Source: Oscillospiraceae bacterium (GTDB lineage: Bacteria; Bacillota; Clostridia; Oscillospirales; Oscillospiraceae). From it: a stretch of DNA of 64,000 nt. Below are positions 48,033 to 56,374 of this stretch, piece by piece. The position numbers were made by a program, and so were the translations under genes. The DNA is taken from contig JAFUFT010000022.1 of assembly GCA_017469795.1 (NCBI GenBank), forward strand, positions 16,251-80,250. The letters run 5' to 3'. The notes under the pieces are model-generated. The model worked only from the letters and a program-made list of their open reading frames with translations, ran no database searches and was not told the origin of the DNA. The first letter of the stretch is position 1; every line of letters starts with the position of its first letter.

Positions 48033-48875
48033 TTATAAGCCGGTGCCGTACAGCTTCATAAGCTCCTCCTTCACGACGAAGAAGGACGCTCTCATCCAGC
48101 GCACCCGGCAGAGCCTGTGCTCCGGGTCGCCCATTTCAGCGTAAAAATGGTTCAGCTTGTCCTCTATGACTGCATCCCCGGCGTAGATATGCTCCGTCAA
48201 GGCGATATAGTCGTCCAGATACTCCTGGGAGATGGGTGCGCCGTTGTGTGCTGGAAAGATCCGTGTATCTTCTGTCAGCAAGCCCCGCAGGCGCAGCATA
48301 TTGACCCGGTGCCGCCGCAGCCGCTCATCCAGGACAAACTCCACCCCGGGCACAGGCGTCGAAGGATTCATAATGACCTGGGCGCTTTCCAGCTCATCCC
48401 CCACGAACAGCATCTCGTTCTTCCGGTCCAGCAGGGCCATGGAGCCGTTGGAGTGGGCAGAGATCTCAATGACCTCCAGCGTCCTGTTTCCCAGGTCGAT
48501 CCTGTCGCCGTCCTGCACCAGAGAGTGCTTGTAATCCGGGTGCGGCAGCTCTGTGAGATCAAACGGACACTCCACACAGGTTATAAGGTCCAGTTCCCCG
48601 CCGGGCAGCATGAGCACCTCCTCCCACTCCCCGTTGCCTCCTGCATGGTCCGGGTGGCAATGGGTGTTCGCCACAAGAAGCGGCTTCTCCGTCAGATGCT
48701 CCACGAAGGGGCGGAGATTCCCGGCGCCCCAGCCGGTGTCCAACAGCAGCGCCCGATCCGTTCCCTCAATGAGATACATATACTGGCTGCCGTTCATAAA
48801 GCTGATTACATGCGTTTGCCGGTCCAGCTTCCAGCTCGTATATCGGCCGAAAACAGCCACGGAATCCATGTCCAT
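48033..48875 (-). CDS. Metallo-beta-lactamase-fold hydrolase, 280 aa
   Basis: Start at 48875 with GGAGG 8 nt upstream; the longer frame upstream is not supported. Zinc motif NTHCHPDHAGGN (HxHxDH), GDELESAQ and FPAHNG supply further ligands. Cytosolic. Likely a lactonase, sugar-lactone or phosphodiester hydrolase acting within the carbohydrate operon. Confidence 0.9.
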   Translation of the reverse strand: MDMDSVAVFGRYTSWKLDRQTHVISFMNGSQYMYLIEGTDRALLLDTGWGAGNLRPFVEHLTEKPLLVANTHCHPDHAGGNGEWEEVLMLPGGELDLITCVECPFDLTELPHPDYKHSLVQDGDRIDLGNRTLEVIEISAHSNGSMALLDRKNEMLFVGDELESAQVIMNPSTPVPGVEFVLDERLRRHRVNMLRLRGLLTEDTRIFPAHNGAPISQEYLDDYIALTEHIYAGDAVIEDKLNHFYAEMGDPEHRLCRVRWMRASFFVVKEELMKLYGTGL

Positions 48876-48893
48876 GTGTCGATCCTCCTTTTG

Positions 48894-48927
48894 TGAAAGC
48901 TCCCCGCGAGAACGCGGGGAGCTTTCA
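48894..48927. other. Intra-operon stem-loop
   Basis: Perfect 15-bp inverted repeat TGAAAGCTCCCCGCG with AGAA loop in the 58-nt gap between SGNH and MBL genes. On the transcribed strand it ends 4 nt before the MBL ribosome site and lacks a T-run, so it could set differential mRNA stability. Confidence 0.65.
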
Positions 48928-48933
48928 TGTTTT

Positions 48934-50076
48934 TTACAGTCCGACAGCTCGGAGCATCTCTGCCACATCGATCCTTTCGGCGGCAGCCGCACCTCCAACG
49001 GGATTGGGATGCAGGCCGTCCCCCAGGCCGAAGCCAGGCGCCAGCCTCTCGCTGTCTGCCGGATCGCACAGGAGCGCGGCGAAGTCCAGTACATAGTCGA
49101 ATGCGCCGGCCTCCCGGATCCAGGCATTGATCTCGTTTCGCACACGCGCACTCGCCTCGTTATAGGATGGGTATTCCTGAAACGGCGTAATGGTTGCGCC
49201 GATGACTCCGAGTCCTTTGGCCCGGCACCTTCCGGCGATCTCCTGCAGGCCGTCCCGCAGCTCCGCAAAGGTACACAGCTCTGACGCAGGCGGCGAGAAT
49301 CCCGGAGGGCCGCCGGGCTGGGCAATGTCATTGGCACCAAGGGCCACGATCACCGCTTTGACGCCCTGTAATGCGAAAATATCGCTGTCCAGCCGCCGCA
49401 GACCCGACCGTCCAAAGGCGTTCAGGCCAGCCATGGCGGGAACGTTCGTATCCCGCAGCAGTCGGTTTCCACCGATGCCGAGGTTGAGAAGGGTCATATT
49501 CGGGCGCAACGCCGCAATCTTTTGCCCCAAAGGGATCGTCCACACGGCGCTCTCCGTGACGGAGTCGCCAAACGCCGCGATGGAGACGCCCTCCCCCTCC
49601 ACCCGGATCTCCTTCAGTCCGCACAGGCGCTCATTGAAGGGCACACCTTGCAGGGGGGGTTGATAGGGCACCGGCTCAAATCCGCCGTGAGTATAGTCTC
49701 CCGGAGCGGAATGACGCTGCTCCAGCGTCGTCTCACTCATGGATGGGGATCCGCCCATGGCAATATAGAGCGTCAGTTCCTCCCCTTCATGCACCGGAAC
49801 CGAAAGCCCATCGCTGACGGCCTGCTGTCCCGGCGCAACAGAGAAGGATGGCATGCCATGAAAGAGAACGTTATAGGCCGTTCCGTCGAGCTCCAGCACC
49901 ACGGATCGGTAGTCGGCAGCCGTTTGGCCATAGCCCTCCTCAAAGACAAGCTGAATGCCGGTCCCGGAAAGCCCTGCCCTGACGCTGGTCCGTATCGTGC
50001 AATTCCGCACGTCCGGGCTGATGGCGGGGGCCAGCTCCCGCTGGGCAAAGGCGTTGGCCGTGATCCACTTGTTCAT
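48934..50076 (-). CDS. SGNH/GDSL esterase, two-domain, 380 aa
   Basis: Start at 50076 with GAGGAGG upstream. The N-terminal 150 residues are a beta-rich accessory domain. The SGNH domain has blocks FGDSVTES (Ser172), LGIGGNR, LGANDIAQ and DGLHPNPVGG (catalytic Asp, His). The arrangement resembles carbohydrate acetyl-esterases. Follows the alpha/beta hydrolase by 10 nt. Probably deacetylates imported oligosaccharides. Confidence 0.9.
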   Translation of the reverse strand: MNKWITANAFAQRELAPAISPDVRNCTIRTSVRAGLSGTGIQLVFEEGYGQTAADYRSVVLELDGTAYNVLFHGMPSFSVAPGQQAVSDGLSVPVHEGEELTLYIAMGGSPSMSETTLEQRHSAPGDYTHGGFEPVPYQPPLQGVPFNERLCGLKEIRVEGEGVSIAAFGDSVTESAVWTIPLGQKIAALRPNMTLLNLGIGGNRLLRDTNVPAMAGLNAFGRSGLRRLDSDIFALQGVKAVIVALGANDIAQPGGPPGFSPPASELCTFAELRDGLQEIAGRCRAKGLGVIGATITPFQEYPSYNEASARVRNEINAWIREAGAFDYVLDFAALLCDPADSERLAPGFGLGDGLHPNPVGGAAAAERIDVAEMLRAVGL

Positions 50077-50086
50077 ATCGTCCTCC

Positions 50087-51175
50087 TCATTCCAGCACAG
50101 AGGCGTATTCCCGCGCCATATCGTAGGCCTGGGCCATGCTCCCCAGGTTCGTGATCGTGGCGTGCGCGCAGCCCTTGTAAAGGATATAGCGCACATCCAC
50201 ACCGGAGCGCATCAGCTTGCGTACATAGGCCTCCGCCTGGGGGCGCAGGTAGTCGTATTCGCTGGTCATGATGACCGCCTTCGGCAGGCCGTCTGTATCC
50301 CCGAACAGCGGGGAAATATACGGTTCCGTAATGGGCGCGGGACGGTTCGCGTACACAAACGGCATAAACTGATCGGAAAACTCCAGCGCCCGGGCCAGTG
50401 GCTCCGCCTCCGCCCGATCTTCTTCAAAGTCGTACAGGCTGATATCCCAGCGGTAGTCGTCCGTCTGTGCCGTTCCCACCAGCACGGCAGGATACAGCAG
50501 CACCTGGGCGTGGATATAGCCCGTGCCCTCATTTCTGTCCCGTTGGGTGCAGCCGCAGGACATATTGCCGCCGGCGCTGTCGCCGGAGATGATGATGCGT
50601 CCGGGATCGCCGCCCAGCTCCGCCGCATGGGCGTGGGTCCACGCCAGGGCTGTCCAGCAGTCATTGAAGCCCGCCGGGAAGGGGTCTTCCGGCGCCAGGC
50701 GGTATTCCGTGCTGACCACCACGACCCGGTGCATCTCTGCCAGCAGTTTGCAGAAATTATGCACCAGCTTCAGCGAGCCGCCAGTGAACGCGCCGCCGTG
50801 GATGTACAAAATGACAGGACGCCCCGGTTCCAGATCTGCGCGTTTGTATACCAGCAGCTTCACATCGTGATCGTCCGAGGGCGCGGTGCGTTCCTCCACG
50901 ATGATCTCCGCCTGCGTCACATCGACGCTCACATCCACCTCGAGCTCCCGCATGACCTGGGGTGGGGGCATGCCGCCGTATTTGGCCTCCGCCTCCTTAA
51001 AAAACTCCAGTGCGCCGCCATCCCGGTTGATGGCCGACAGCACGGGGTCCACGCCGTGTCCGGGTTTTTTGTTCGGGATCGGCTTCACGATGGTGTCGAT
51101 CCCGTGGTACTGTATCCGCTCGGCGCCGTCTCGCAGATAGTCCAGCGCCCCGCGGTTTTCCTCAAAATATCCCAT
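50087..51175 (-). CDS. Alpha/beta hydrolase, hormone-sensitive lipase family, 362 aa
   Basis: Oxyanion motif YIHGGAF (126-128) and nucleophile GDSAGGN (Ser200). C-terminal SEYDYLRPQAEAY (Asp) and KGCAHATI (His) complete the triad. No signal peptide. An acetyl-xylan-type or small-ester esterase is likely in this sugar operon. Confidence 0.9.
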   Translation of the reverse strand: MGYFEENRGALDYLRDGAERIQYHGIDTIVKPIPNKKPGHGVDPVLSAINRDGGALEFFKEAEAKYGGMPPPQVMRELEVDVSVDVTQAEIIVEERTAPSDDHDVKLLVYKRADLEPGRPVILYIHGGAFTGGSLKLVHNFCKLLAEMHRVVVVSTEYRLAPEDPFPAGFNDCWTALAWTHAHAAELGGDPGRIIISGDSAGGNMSCGCTQRDRNEGTGYIHAQVLLYPAVLVGTAQTDDYRWDISLYDFEEDRAEAEPLARALEFSDQFMPFVYANRPAPITEPYISPLFGDTDGLPKAVIMTSEYDYLRPQAEAYVRKLMRSGVDVRYILYKGCAHATITNLGSMAQAYDMAREYASVLE

Positions 51176-51192
51176 AATATCTCCTTTTGGGT

Positions 51193-52194
51193 TTATGATA
51201 GTCCCAGTGTTTTACGCTTCTCGGCGAACATCCGCCGCTCCTGCACCTTGAAGCCGTTGGTCTCCACGAACAGGAATCCCAGAACGATGACTGCGTTCAG
51301 AACACTCTGCAGCGTACTGGAAATGCCCAGCTTCGTAAAGCCGGAGGTGATGAGCGCCTGGGTGAGCGCGCCGATCATGATGCCGAAGCTCCGGTCGGTA
51401 TAGCGGCTCAGCGCCATGCCGATGAACAGGGGCAGGAAGGCGTTCATCATATAGGACGCGCTGGAGAGCCCCGTCTTTGGCTGGCAGGTGCCCAGCACGG
51501 AGAAGTTCACGATCCCCGCGCAGGCCATGAGTCCGCCCGCAAGGATATAGCAGAACAGCGCGTTTCGCCGCTCGTTGATGCCCACCGATACGCTCACCGC
51601 CTGCCCGCCGCTCAGGGCGTTGAAGTGATACCCAAAGGCCGTGAACCGGGTGATGTAGATAACAATGACCAGCACCGAAAGGCAAAGCAGCAGGATCGCC
51701 GGAAAGGACGCGAATATGAGAAGATCGTTCCGCCCGATCATGATGACGCCGTTGCCGCCAGTCAGGATGGAGGTCAGCGCCTCAAAGATCATGGTCACAC
51801 CGATCGAGCTGACCATGGGCGACACCTGCAGTACGATGTACAACACGCCGGAAGCAGCGCCCAGCACAAGCCCCGCAAGAATGAACATCGCCAGCATCCC
51901 CAGGGCGTTCAGATTCCAAAGCTGTGTCAGCTGTACTGCGATGATGTTCGACAGCACCATCACGGATCCGATGCTGAAATCGAATCGGCCGTTTCCCAGG
52001 TTGAAGGCAAAGGCCCAGGTGATGAAGCTGTTATAAATCGTGGTGCGCAGCACTACCTGCAGATTCGCCGCAGAGCTGAAGCCGGGAATACCCAGTACCG
52101 CACAGATCGCGGCAAACAGCGCATACGCGGCCAGCGGCAGCGCCGAGACGGCCAGGATCCGGGTACCGATATCCTTCCATTTGTTTCTGTCCAT
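51193..52194 (-). CDS. Sugar ABC transporter permease (RbsC-like), 333 aa
   Basis: Start at 52194 with AGGAGG upstream. Eight to ten hydrophobic segments. RbsC-family features include the INERRNALFCYILAGGLMA region. Second permease of the system; with 53658-54614 it probably forms a heterodimeric channel. Confidence 0.9.
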   Translation of the reverse strand: MDRNKWKDIGTRILAVSALPLAAYALFAAICAVLGIPGFSSAANLQVVLRTTIYNSFITWAFAFNLGNGRFDFSIGSVMVLSNIIAVQLTQLWNLNALGMLAMFILAGLVLGAASGVLYIVLQVSPMVSSIGVTMIFEALTSILTGGNGVIMIGRNDLLIFASFPAILLLCLSVLVIVIYITRFTAFGYHFNALSGGQAVSVSVGINERRNALFCYILAGGLMACAGIVNFSVLGTCQPKTGLSSASYMMNAFLPLFIGMALSRYTDRSFGIMIGALTQALITSGFTKLGISSTLQSVLNAVIVLGFLFVETNGFKVQERRMFAEKRKTLGLS

Positions 52195-52298
52195 AGTGAT
52201 TACCTCCTGTCCCCGGTCAATACTCCGGCGCAAAGGAAGCGGCGGAGCGGGCAGGGGAAACCCATCGGCCGCAACGCGGGATGGGACAAAACAATCTT

Positions 52299-53591
52299 TT
52301 ACCCCCGGTTCGCCTCGTGGCGGGCCAGAATGGCATCAAGATCGGTCTCGCCGAAGACGCTGTAGATATCGTCAAAGGTCGCATCCGGGTTCAGCGCCTT
52401 GATGACGGAGCAGACGTCGTTGATGTCAATGATGTGCTCGTCGCTGTGGGACATGTTATACACCTGCATGAAATAGTCGATGTCCGACGCCTGCCAGCAG
52501 TTGGCGTCCACCAGCATCGTGGCACCGTCGGGCTTCACCATATCCATATCACCCTCCAGAGCGTTCAGGAGCATGATGATATTCAGGGCGTGCTCCTCCA
52601 CGTTGTTGAAGCAGATGAAGTCCAGGGTGCCATCCTTGAGGGCGTTCATGTTGGTCTCATCCAGAGCGCCGGAGGCACTGACGAGCAGGATATCGTCCCG
52701 GCCTGCCGCCATCATGGGCTGAGCCCAGAAGTTCGGGGTTGCAAGACCGGTCACGGCCTCCAGGTCGGGATCGGCCAGGATGGACGCCTGGGTGGCAAAC
52801 CACTCGTCGCTGGGGAAGCCGGGCAGGTCGATGATCTCAATGTCTGCGCCGGATGCGTTCAGGGCGTCATTGAATCCGTTCTGCCCCGCCACGAACATCT
52901 CCACACCGAAAATCGCGCCGCCGCTGGCGTAGCAGGCCTTCTTGACGCCATGCTCCACCAGAAAGTCCGCCACGGCGCCGCCGGAGATATAGTTCACGTT
53001 GCCCAGGGTAATGCCGCCGATCCAGGCGTCATTGCCCTTGTATTGCTCGTACAGGTCTCCCTCCATCTTTGAAAGGTCGCTGGGGCCCAGCAGGTAATAC
53101 ATTCCGTACTCGGCACAGGTGTCGATGATGGTGTGGCCAATGACGTCGTAGGAGCCCAAAATGGCCTTACAGCCGGATACATAGCAGTTCTCCACGAACG
53201 CCAGCTCGTCCTCCGCAGAGCCCAGGGCCTCGGAGTATACGAACTCGATGTTCAGATACTGGGACAGATAGTCGAAATACGCTTTCATGGCAATGGCGCT
53301 GGAGTCCGTCTCGTCGTACTGGGGTACGCCGATCTTGACGGTCTCCGCCGGGAACACCTGGCCTTCCGCCAGGTACTTGAGGCCGGGAGCGTGCTCCGCT
53401 TCCGCAGCTCCCTCCGCCGCCGGTTCTGCCGCTTCTGCAGCAGCCGGTTCCGCGGCTTCTACCGCTTCCGCTTCCGAAGCCGCTGCGGGTTCCTCCGCGT
53501 TTGATTCCTGCGCCGTGCCAGCGCTGTCTCCGCAGGCGCACAGGGCCAGGACCATGGCCAGCGCCAGCAGCATAGAGATGAGTTTTTTCAT
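52299..53591 (-). CDS. Sugar-binding lipoprotein (RbsB/periplasmic-binding type 4), 430 aa
   Basis: Lipobox LCAC (Cys20), Ala/Glu-rich tether (25-70), then a two-lobed sugar-binding fold starting VKIGVPQYDETDSSAIAMKA. It is of a different class from the five family-1 SBPs upstream and, unlike them, sits with its permeases and ATPase. Confidence 0.9.
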   Translation of the reverse strand: MKKLISMLLALAMVLALCACGDSAGTAQESNAEEPAAASEAEAVEAAEPAAAEAAEPAAEGAAEAEHAPGLKYLAEGQVFPAETVKIGVPQYDETDSSAIAMKAYFDYLSQYLNIEFVYSEALGSAEDELAFVENCYVSGCKAILGSYDVIGHTIIDTCAEYGMYYLLGPSDLSKMEGDLYEQYKGNDAWIGGITLGNVNYISGGAVADFLVEHGVKKACYASGGAIFGVEMFVAGQNGFNDALNASGADIEIIDLPGFPSDEWFATQASILADPDLEAVTGLATPNFWAQPMMAAGRDDILLVSASGALDETNMNALKDGTLDFICFNNVEEHALNIIMLLNALEGDMDMVKPDGATMLVDANCWQASDIDYFMQVYNMSHSDEHIIDINDVCSVIKALNPDATFDDIYSVFGETDLDAILARHEANRG

Positions 53592-53657
53592 GGTGTCCTC
53601 CTTATCATTTCTATAAATTTCCCGTGGCCTTCACGCCGCCGGGACATGCTTACGATT

Positions 53658-54614
53658 TCATCGCGGCAGCAGATTCGTCCGATAGCTGAAGCCGGTGATA
53701 TACACTACCACCAAAAACAGAACGCCCCGCACCAGCTGGATGGCGCCGCTGTCCACGCCGATGACCACAAGGCCGTTATTGAGTACTGTGATGATGGCCG
53801 CGCCGATCAGCGCCGCGCTGATCTTTGACTTGGCTCCGCCGGCCAGAGGCATACCGCCCAGAACGATAGCTACCATCATATCCATGCCCAGAGACCCCGC
53901 TGTACTGGCATTCACGGATTTCGACCGCAGCAGCACCACGATGGAGGTGAGCGCGATACCCGCGCCGCCCAGCAGGAAAGCGTACAGCTTTACTTTTACG
54001 GAGCTGATGCCCGTCTGATCCGCCGCCCGGGGGTTGCCGCCCACGATCTTCGCTCCCTTGCCAAAGGTGGTGAAGTTGAAGATCACGGCCGCTATGAGAT
54101 AAAACACGAACAGCAGGATGATGTACAGCGCCGTGTTCTGCCCGGTGCCCACGAGCTCTGACACGGAGAGATTTGACTGGGTGCCAAGGAGCACATTTCC
54201 CAGAGAGGTGAGCGCCATACCCAGCACAATGGTCACCATAAAGGACGGGACATTCATGGTGATGGCAAAGCCTGCCTTTAGAAGGCCCAGCAAAAGCCCC
54301 ATGACGATGCACACGATGATCATAACAACCGGCGAGCCGGTGGCGTTCCCCACCAGGGCAGCGATGATCGCCGTACAGCATACGCAACCGCTCATGGACA
54401 TATCCAACGCTCCTGCGGTGAAGGCAAATATACCGCCGATGGAGATGAGTGCCGTCAGCACCACCTGATTGAACAGGATGTTCAGATTTGCCGGACTCAC
54501 GGAGCGGCCCTTCGATACCACAGCGAAGAATACCACGATCAGCACGAGGCCGATCGCCGGCGCAAAGCGAAATACAGCCTGGGCGTTGAAGCGTCCATTC
54601 TTTTTCTCATCCAT
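53658..54614 (-). CDS. Sugar ABC transporter permease (RbsC-like), 318 aa
   Basis: About nine hydrophobic helices. Motifs FAFTAGALDMSMSG and VAIVLGGMPLAGG (the EAA-like loop of ribose-type permeases). 9 nt after the ATPase gene. Confidence 0.92.
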   Translation of the reverse strand: MDEKKNGRFNAQAVFRFAPAIGLVLIVVFFAVVSKGRSVSPANLNILFNQVVLTALISIGGIFAFTAGALDMSMSGCVCCTAIIAALVGNATGSPVVMIIVCIVMGLLLGLLKAGFAITMNVPSFMVTIVLGMALTSLGNVLLGTQSNLSVSELVGTGQNTALYIILLFVFYLIAAVIFNFTTFGKGAKIVGGNPRAADQTGISSVKVKLYAFLLGGAGIALTSIVVLLRSKSVNASTAGSLGMDMMVAIVLGGMPLAGGAKSKISAALIGAAIITVLNNGLVVIGVDSGAIQLVRGVLFLVVVYITGFSYRTNLLPR

Positions 54615-54623
54615 CTTCTCACC

Positions 54624-56141
54624 TCATATCATCGCGTGGATGATCTCGCCCTCGGTCAGATCCGGCGAGCGGTCAAAGGAACCGGAAACCTCGCCGTCCT
54701 TCAGGATAATGATCCGATCGCTCATGCCGATGAGTTCCGTCAGCTCTTCGGAAATGAGAAGGATCGAGCACCCAGATGCCAGCATATCCTCCATAAGCTG
54801 ATACATGGCCGCCTTGACGCCGATATCAACACCCCGGGTCGGACAGTCCAGAATCAGGATGTCAGACTTCCGTCCCACCCACTTGCCAAAAACCACCTTC
54901 TGCTTGTTGCCGCCGGAGAGGTACTGCACGGCCTTGCTCATGTTCTCGCATTTGATGCTTAGAGCGTCGATCTGATCCTGGACATAAGCCTTTTCTTTTC
55001 CGGGATGGATGAGCCCCAGCCGGTTCGAGAGCTTGTCAAGCCCGGCAGAAACAATGTTATCCCGGATGCTGGCACTGAGCACCAGCGCTTCCTTATCCCG
55101 GTCCTTGGACACATATCCCATCCCGTGCTTCATGGCAACGATGGGCGACGTGATCCGGTCGCCGCTGGGTACATGCACCACCTCGCCGGACAGCACCTGC
55201 GTATCTCCGAAGACGGCCTTTGACAGCTCATGCATCCCACAGTGGGACAAGCCGCCGATGCCCACCAGCTCGCCCTTATGCAACTCCAGGTCAAATTGCT
55301 TCAGCAGGCCGTAGCCGGTGGTGAGATCCCGCACGGAAAGCACCACCTCATCGCTGATCGCTTTCCCGTAGTCCTCCCGGTAATAGTGCCTGCTGACCTC
55401 CCGGCCCACCATATAGCGCTTGATCTCGTCCTCGTCGAAATCACTCTGCGCCACCGTGGCAATGAGCTTGCCGTCTCGCAGGACTGTCAGCCGGTCGCAG
55501 ATGTCCATCAACTCCTGCAGGTCGTGGGAAATAAACAGAACGGACTTGTTTTCCGCCCGGAGCTTCCGCATGCAGTCATACAGGATATCCCGTCCCTGCT
55601 GCGAAAGCGCCGTCGTCGTCTCGTCCACGATGAGAAGCTGCGGATGGGCGTGCATGACCTTCGCCACCTCCACCAGCTTCCGCTGCTGCAGATCCAGGTT
55701 CGAAATGGGCGCAGCGGGGGATACGTCCGTAAAGCCGATGGTCGCCAGCGCCTCGGACGCCTCCCGGTTCATGGCCCGGCGGTCGATAAAGGGTCCCTTG
55801 CGAAAGCGCTTTTCCTCTCCCAGGAAGATGTTCTCCGCCACGGTGATTTCCGTGACCACCCCGCTCTCCTGGACGATCATACCAACGCCGGAGGCCAGAC
55901 CTTCAATCATCGTAGCGGGTGCGTAAGGCTGCCCCAGAAACTCCATGGTCCCTTTGTCTGGCCGCTGGATGCCTGCCGCAATGGAGGACATGGTGGACTT
56001 GCCGGAGCCGTTCTCGCCGATAAAGCCCATGATCTCTCCGCGCCGCACTTCAATGTCCACCTGATCCAGCGCCACCGTCGGGCCGAAAAACTTGCTGATC
56101 CCTGTTCCGCGAAACAGGATCTCACCGCCGTGGGCCTCCAT
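54624..56141 (-). CDS. Sugar ABC transporter ATPase, duplicated (RbsA/MglA-like), 505 aa
   Basis: Start at 56141 with GAGGTG 6 nt upstream. Two ATPase halves: first with GENGSGKST Walker A, LDLQQRKLVEVAKVM signature region and LLIVDETTTAL Walker B. The second half has a degenerate Walker A (GGLSHCGMHEL), signature LSGGNKQKVVFGKW and ILDCPTRGVD. This asymmetry is normal for RbsA. First gene of the operon divergent from the AraC-GH39 regulator. Confidence 0.93.
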   Translation of the reverse strand: MEAHGGEILFRGTGISKFFGPTVALDQVDIEVRRGEIMGFIGENGSGKSTMSSIAAGIQRPDKGTMEFLGQPYAPATMIEGLASGVGMIVQESGVVTEITVAENIFLGEEKRFRKGPFIDRRAMNREASEALATIGFTDVSPAAPISNLDLQQRKLVEVAKVMHAHPQLLIVDETTTALSQQGRDILYDCMRKLRAENKSVLFISHDLQELMDICDRLTVLRDGKLIATVAQSDFDEDEIKRYMVGREVSRHYYREDYGKAISDEVVLSVRDLTTGYGLLKQFDLELHKGELVGIGGLSHCGMHELSKAVFGDTQVLSGEVVHVPSGDRITSPIVAMKHGMGYVSKDRDKEALVLSASIRDNIVSAGLDKLSNRLGLIHPGKEKAYVQDQIDALSIKCENMSKAVQYLSGGNKQKVVFGKWVGRKSDILILDCPTRGVDIGVKAAMYQLMEDMLASGCSILLISEELTELIGMSDRIIILKDGEVSGSFDRSPDLTEGEIIHAMI

Positions 56142-56191
56142 GTCATCACCTCGTTCTAGACGTACAAATGTTTTCCGATAATACAATTTTA

Positions 56192-56206
56192 ATTGGCAAC
56201 TCCAAT
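56192..56206. promoter_or_regulatory. Inverted repeat in divergent promoter region
   Basis: ATTGG-5-CCAAT lies between the ATPase gene and the AraC-GH39 promoter; a candidate operator for the latter. Confidence 0.35.
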
Positions 56207-56309
56207 CTTTAACAGGCGGTTTCATAACGAAAACAAGAAATAAAATTAAGCTATTTCGCTTCTCGTACACATTAATACAGATGAATAGATTAAATATGAG
56301 CTATAACTA

Positions 56310-56338
56310 TTGCTGTCTTGATTAAATACTTGTATAAT
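56310..56338 (+). promoter_or_regulatory. Promoter of the AraC-GH39 gene
   Basis: TTGCTG (56310-56315), 17-nt spacer, TATAAT (56333-56338). It places the start site downstream of the ATG at 56318, supporting the GTG at 56375. Confidence 0.7.
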
Positions 56339-56374
56339 AGGATCATAATATCCATTATTTGCGAGGTGTTTGTT

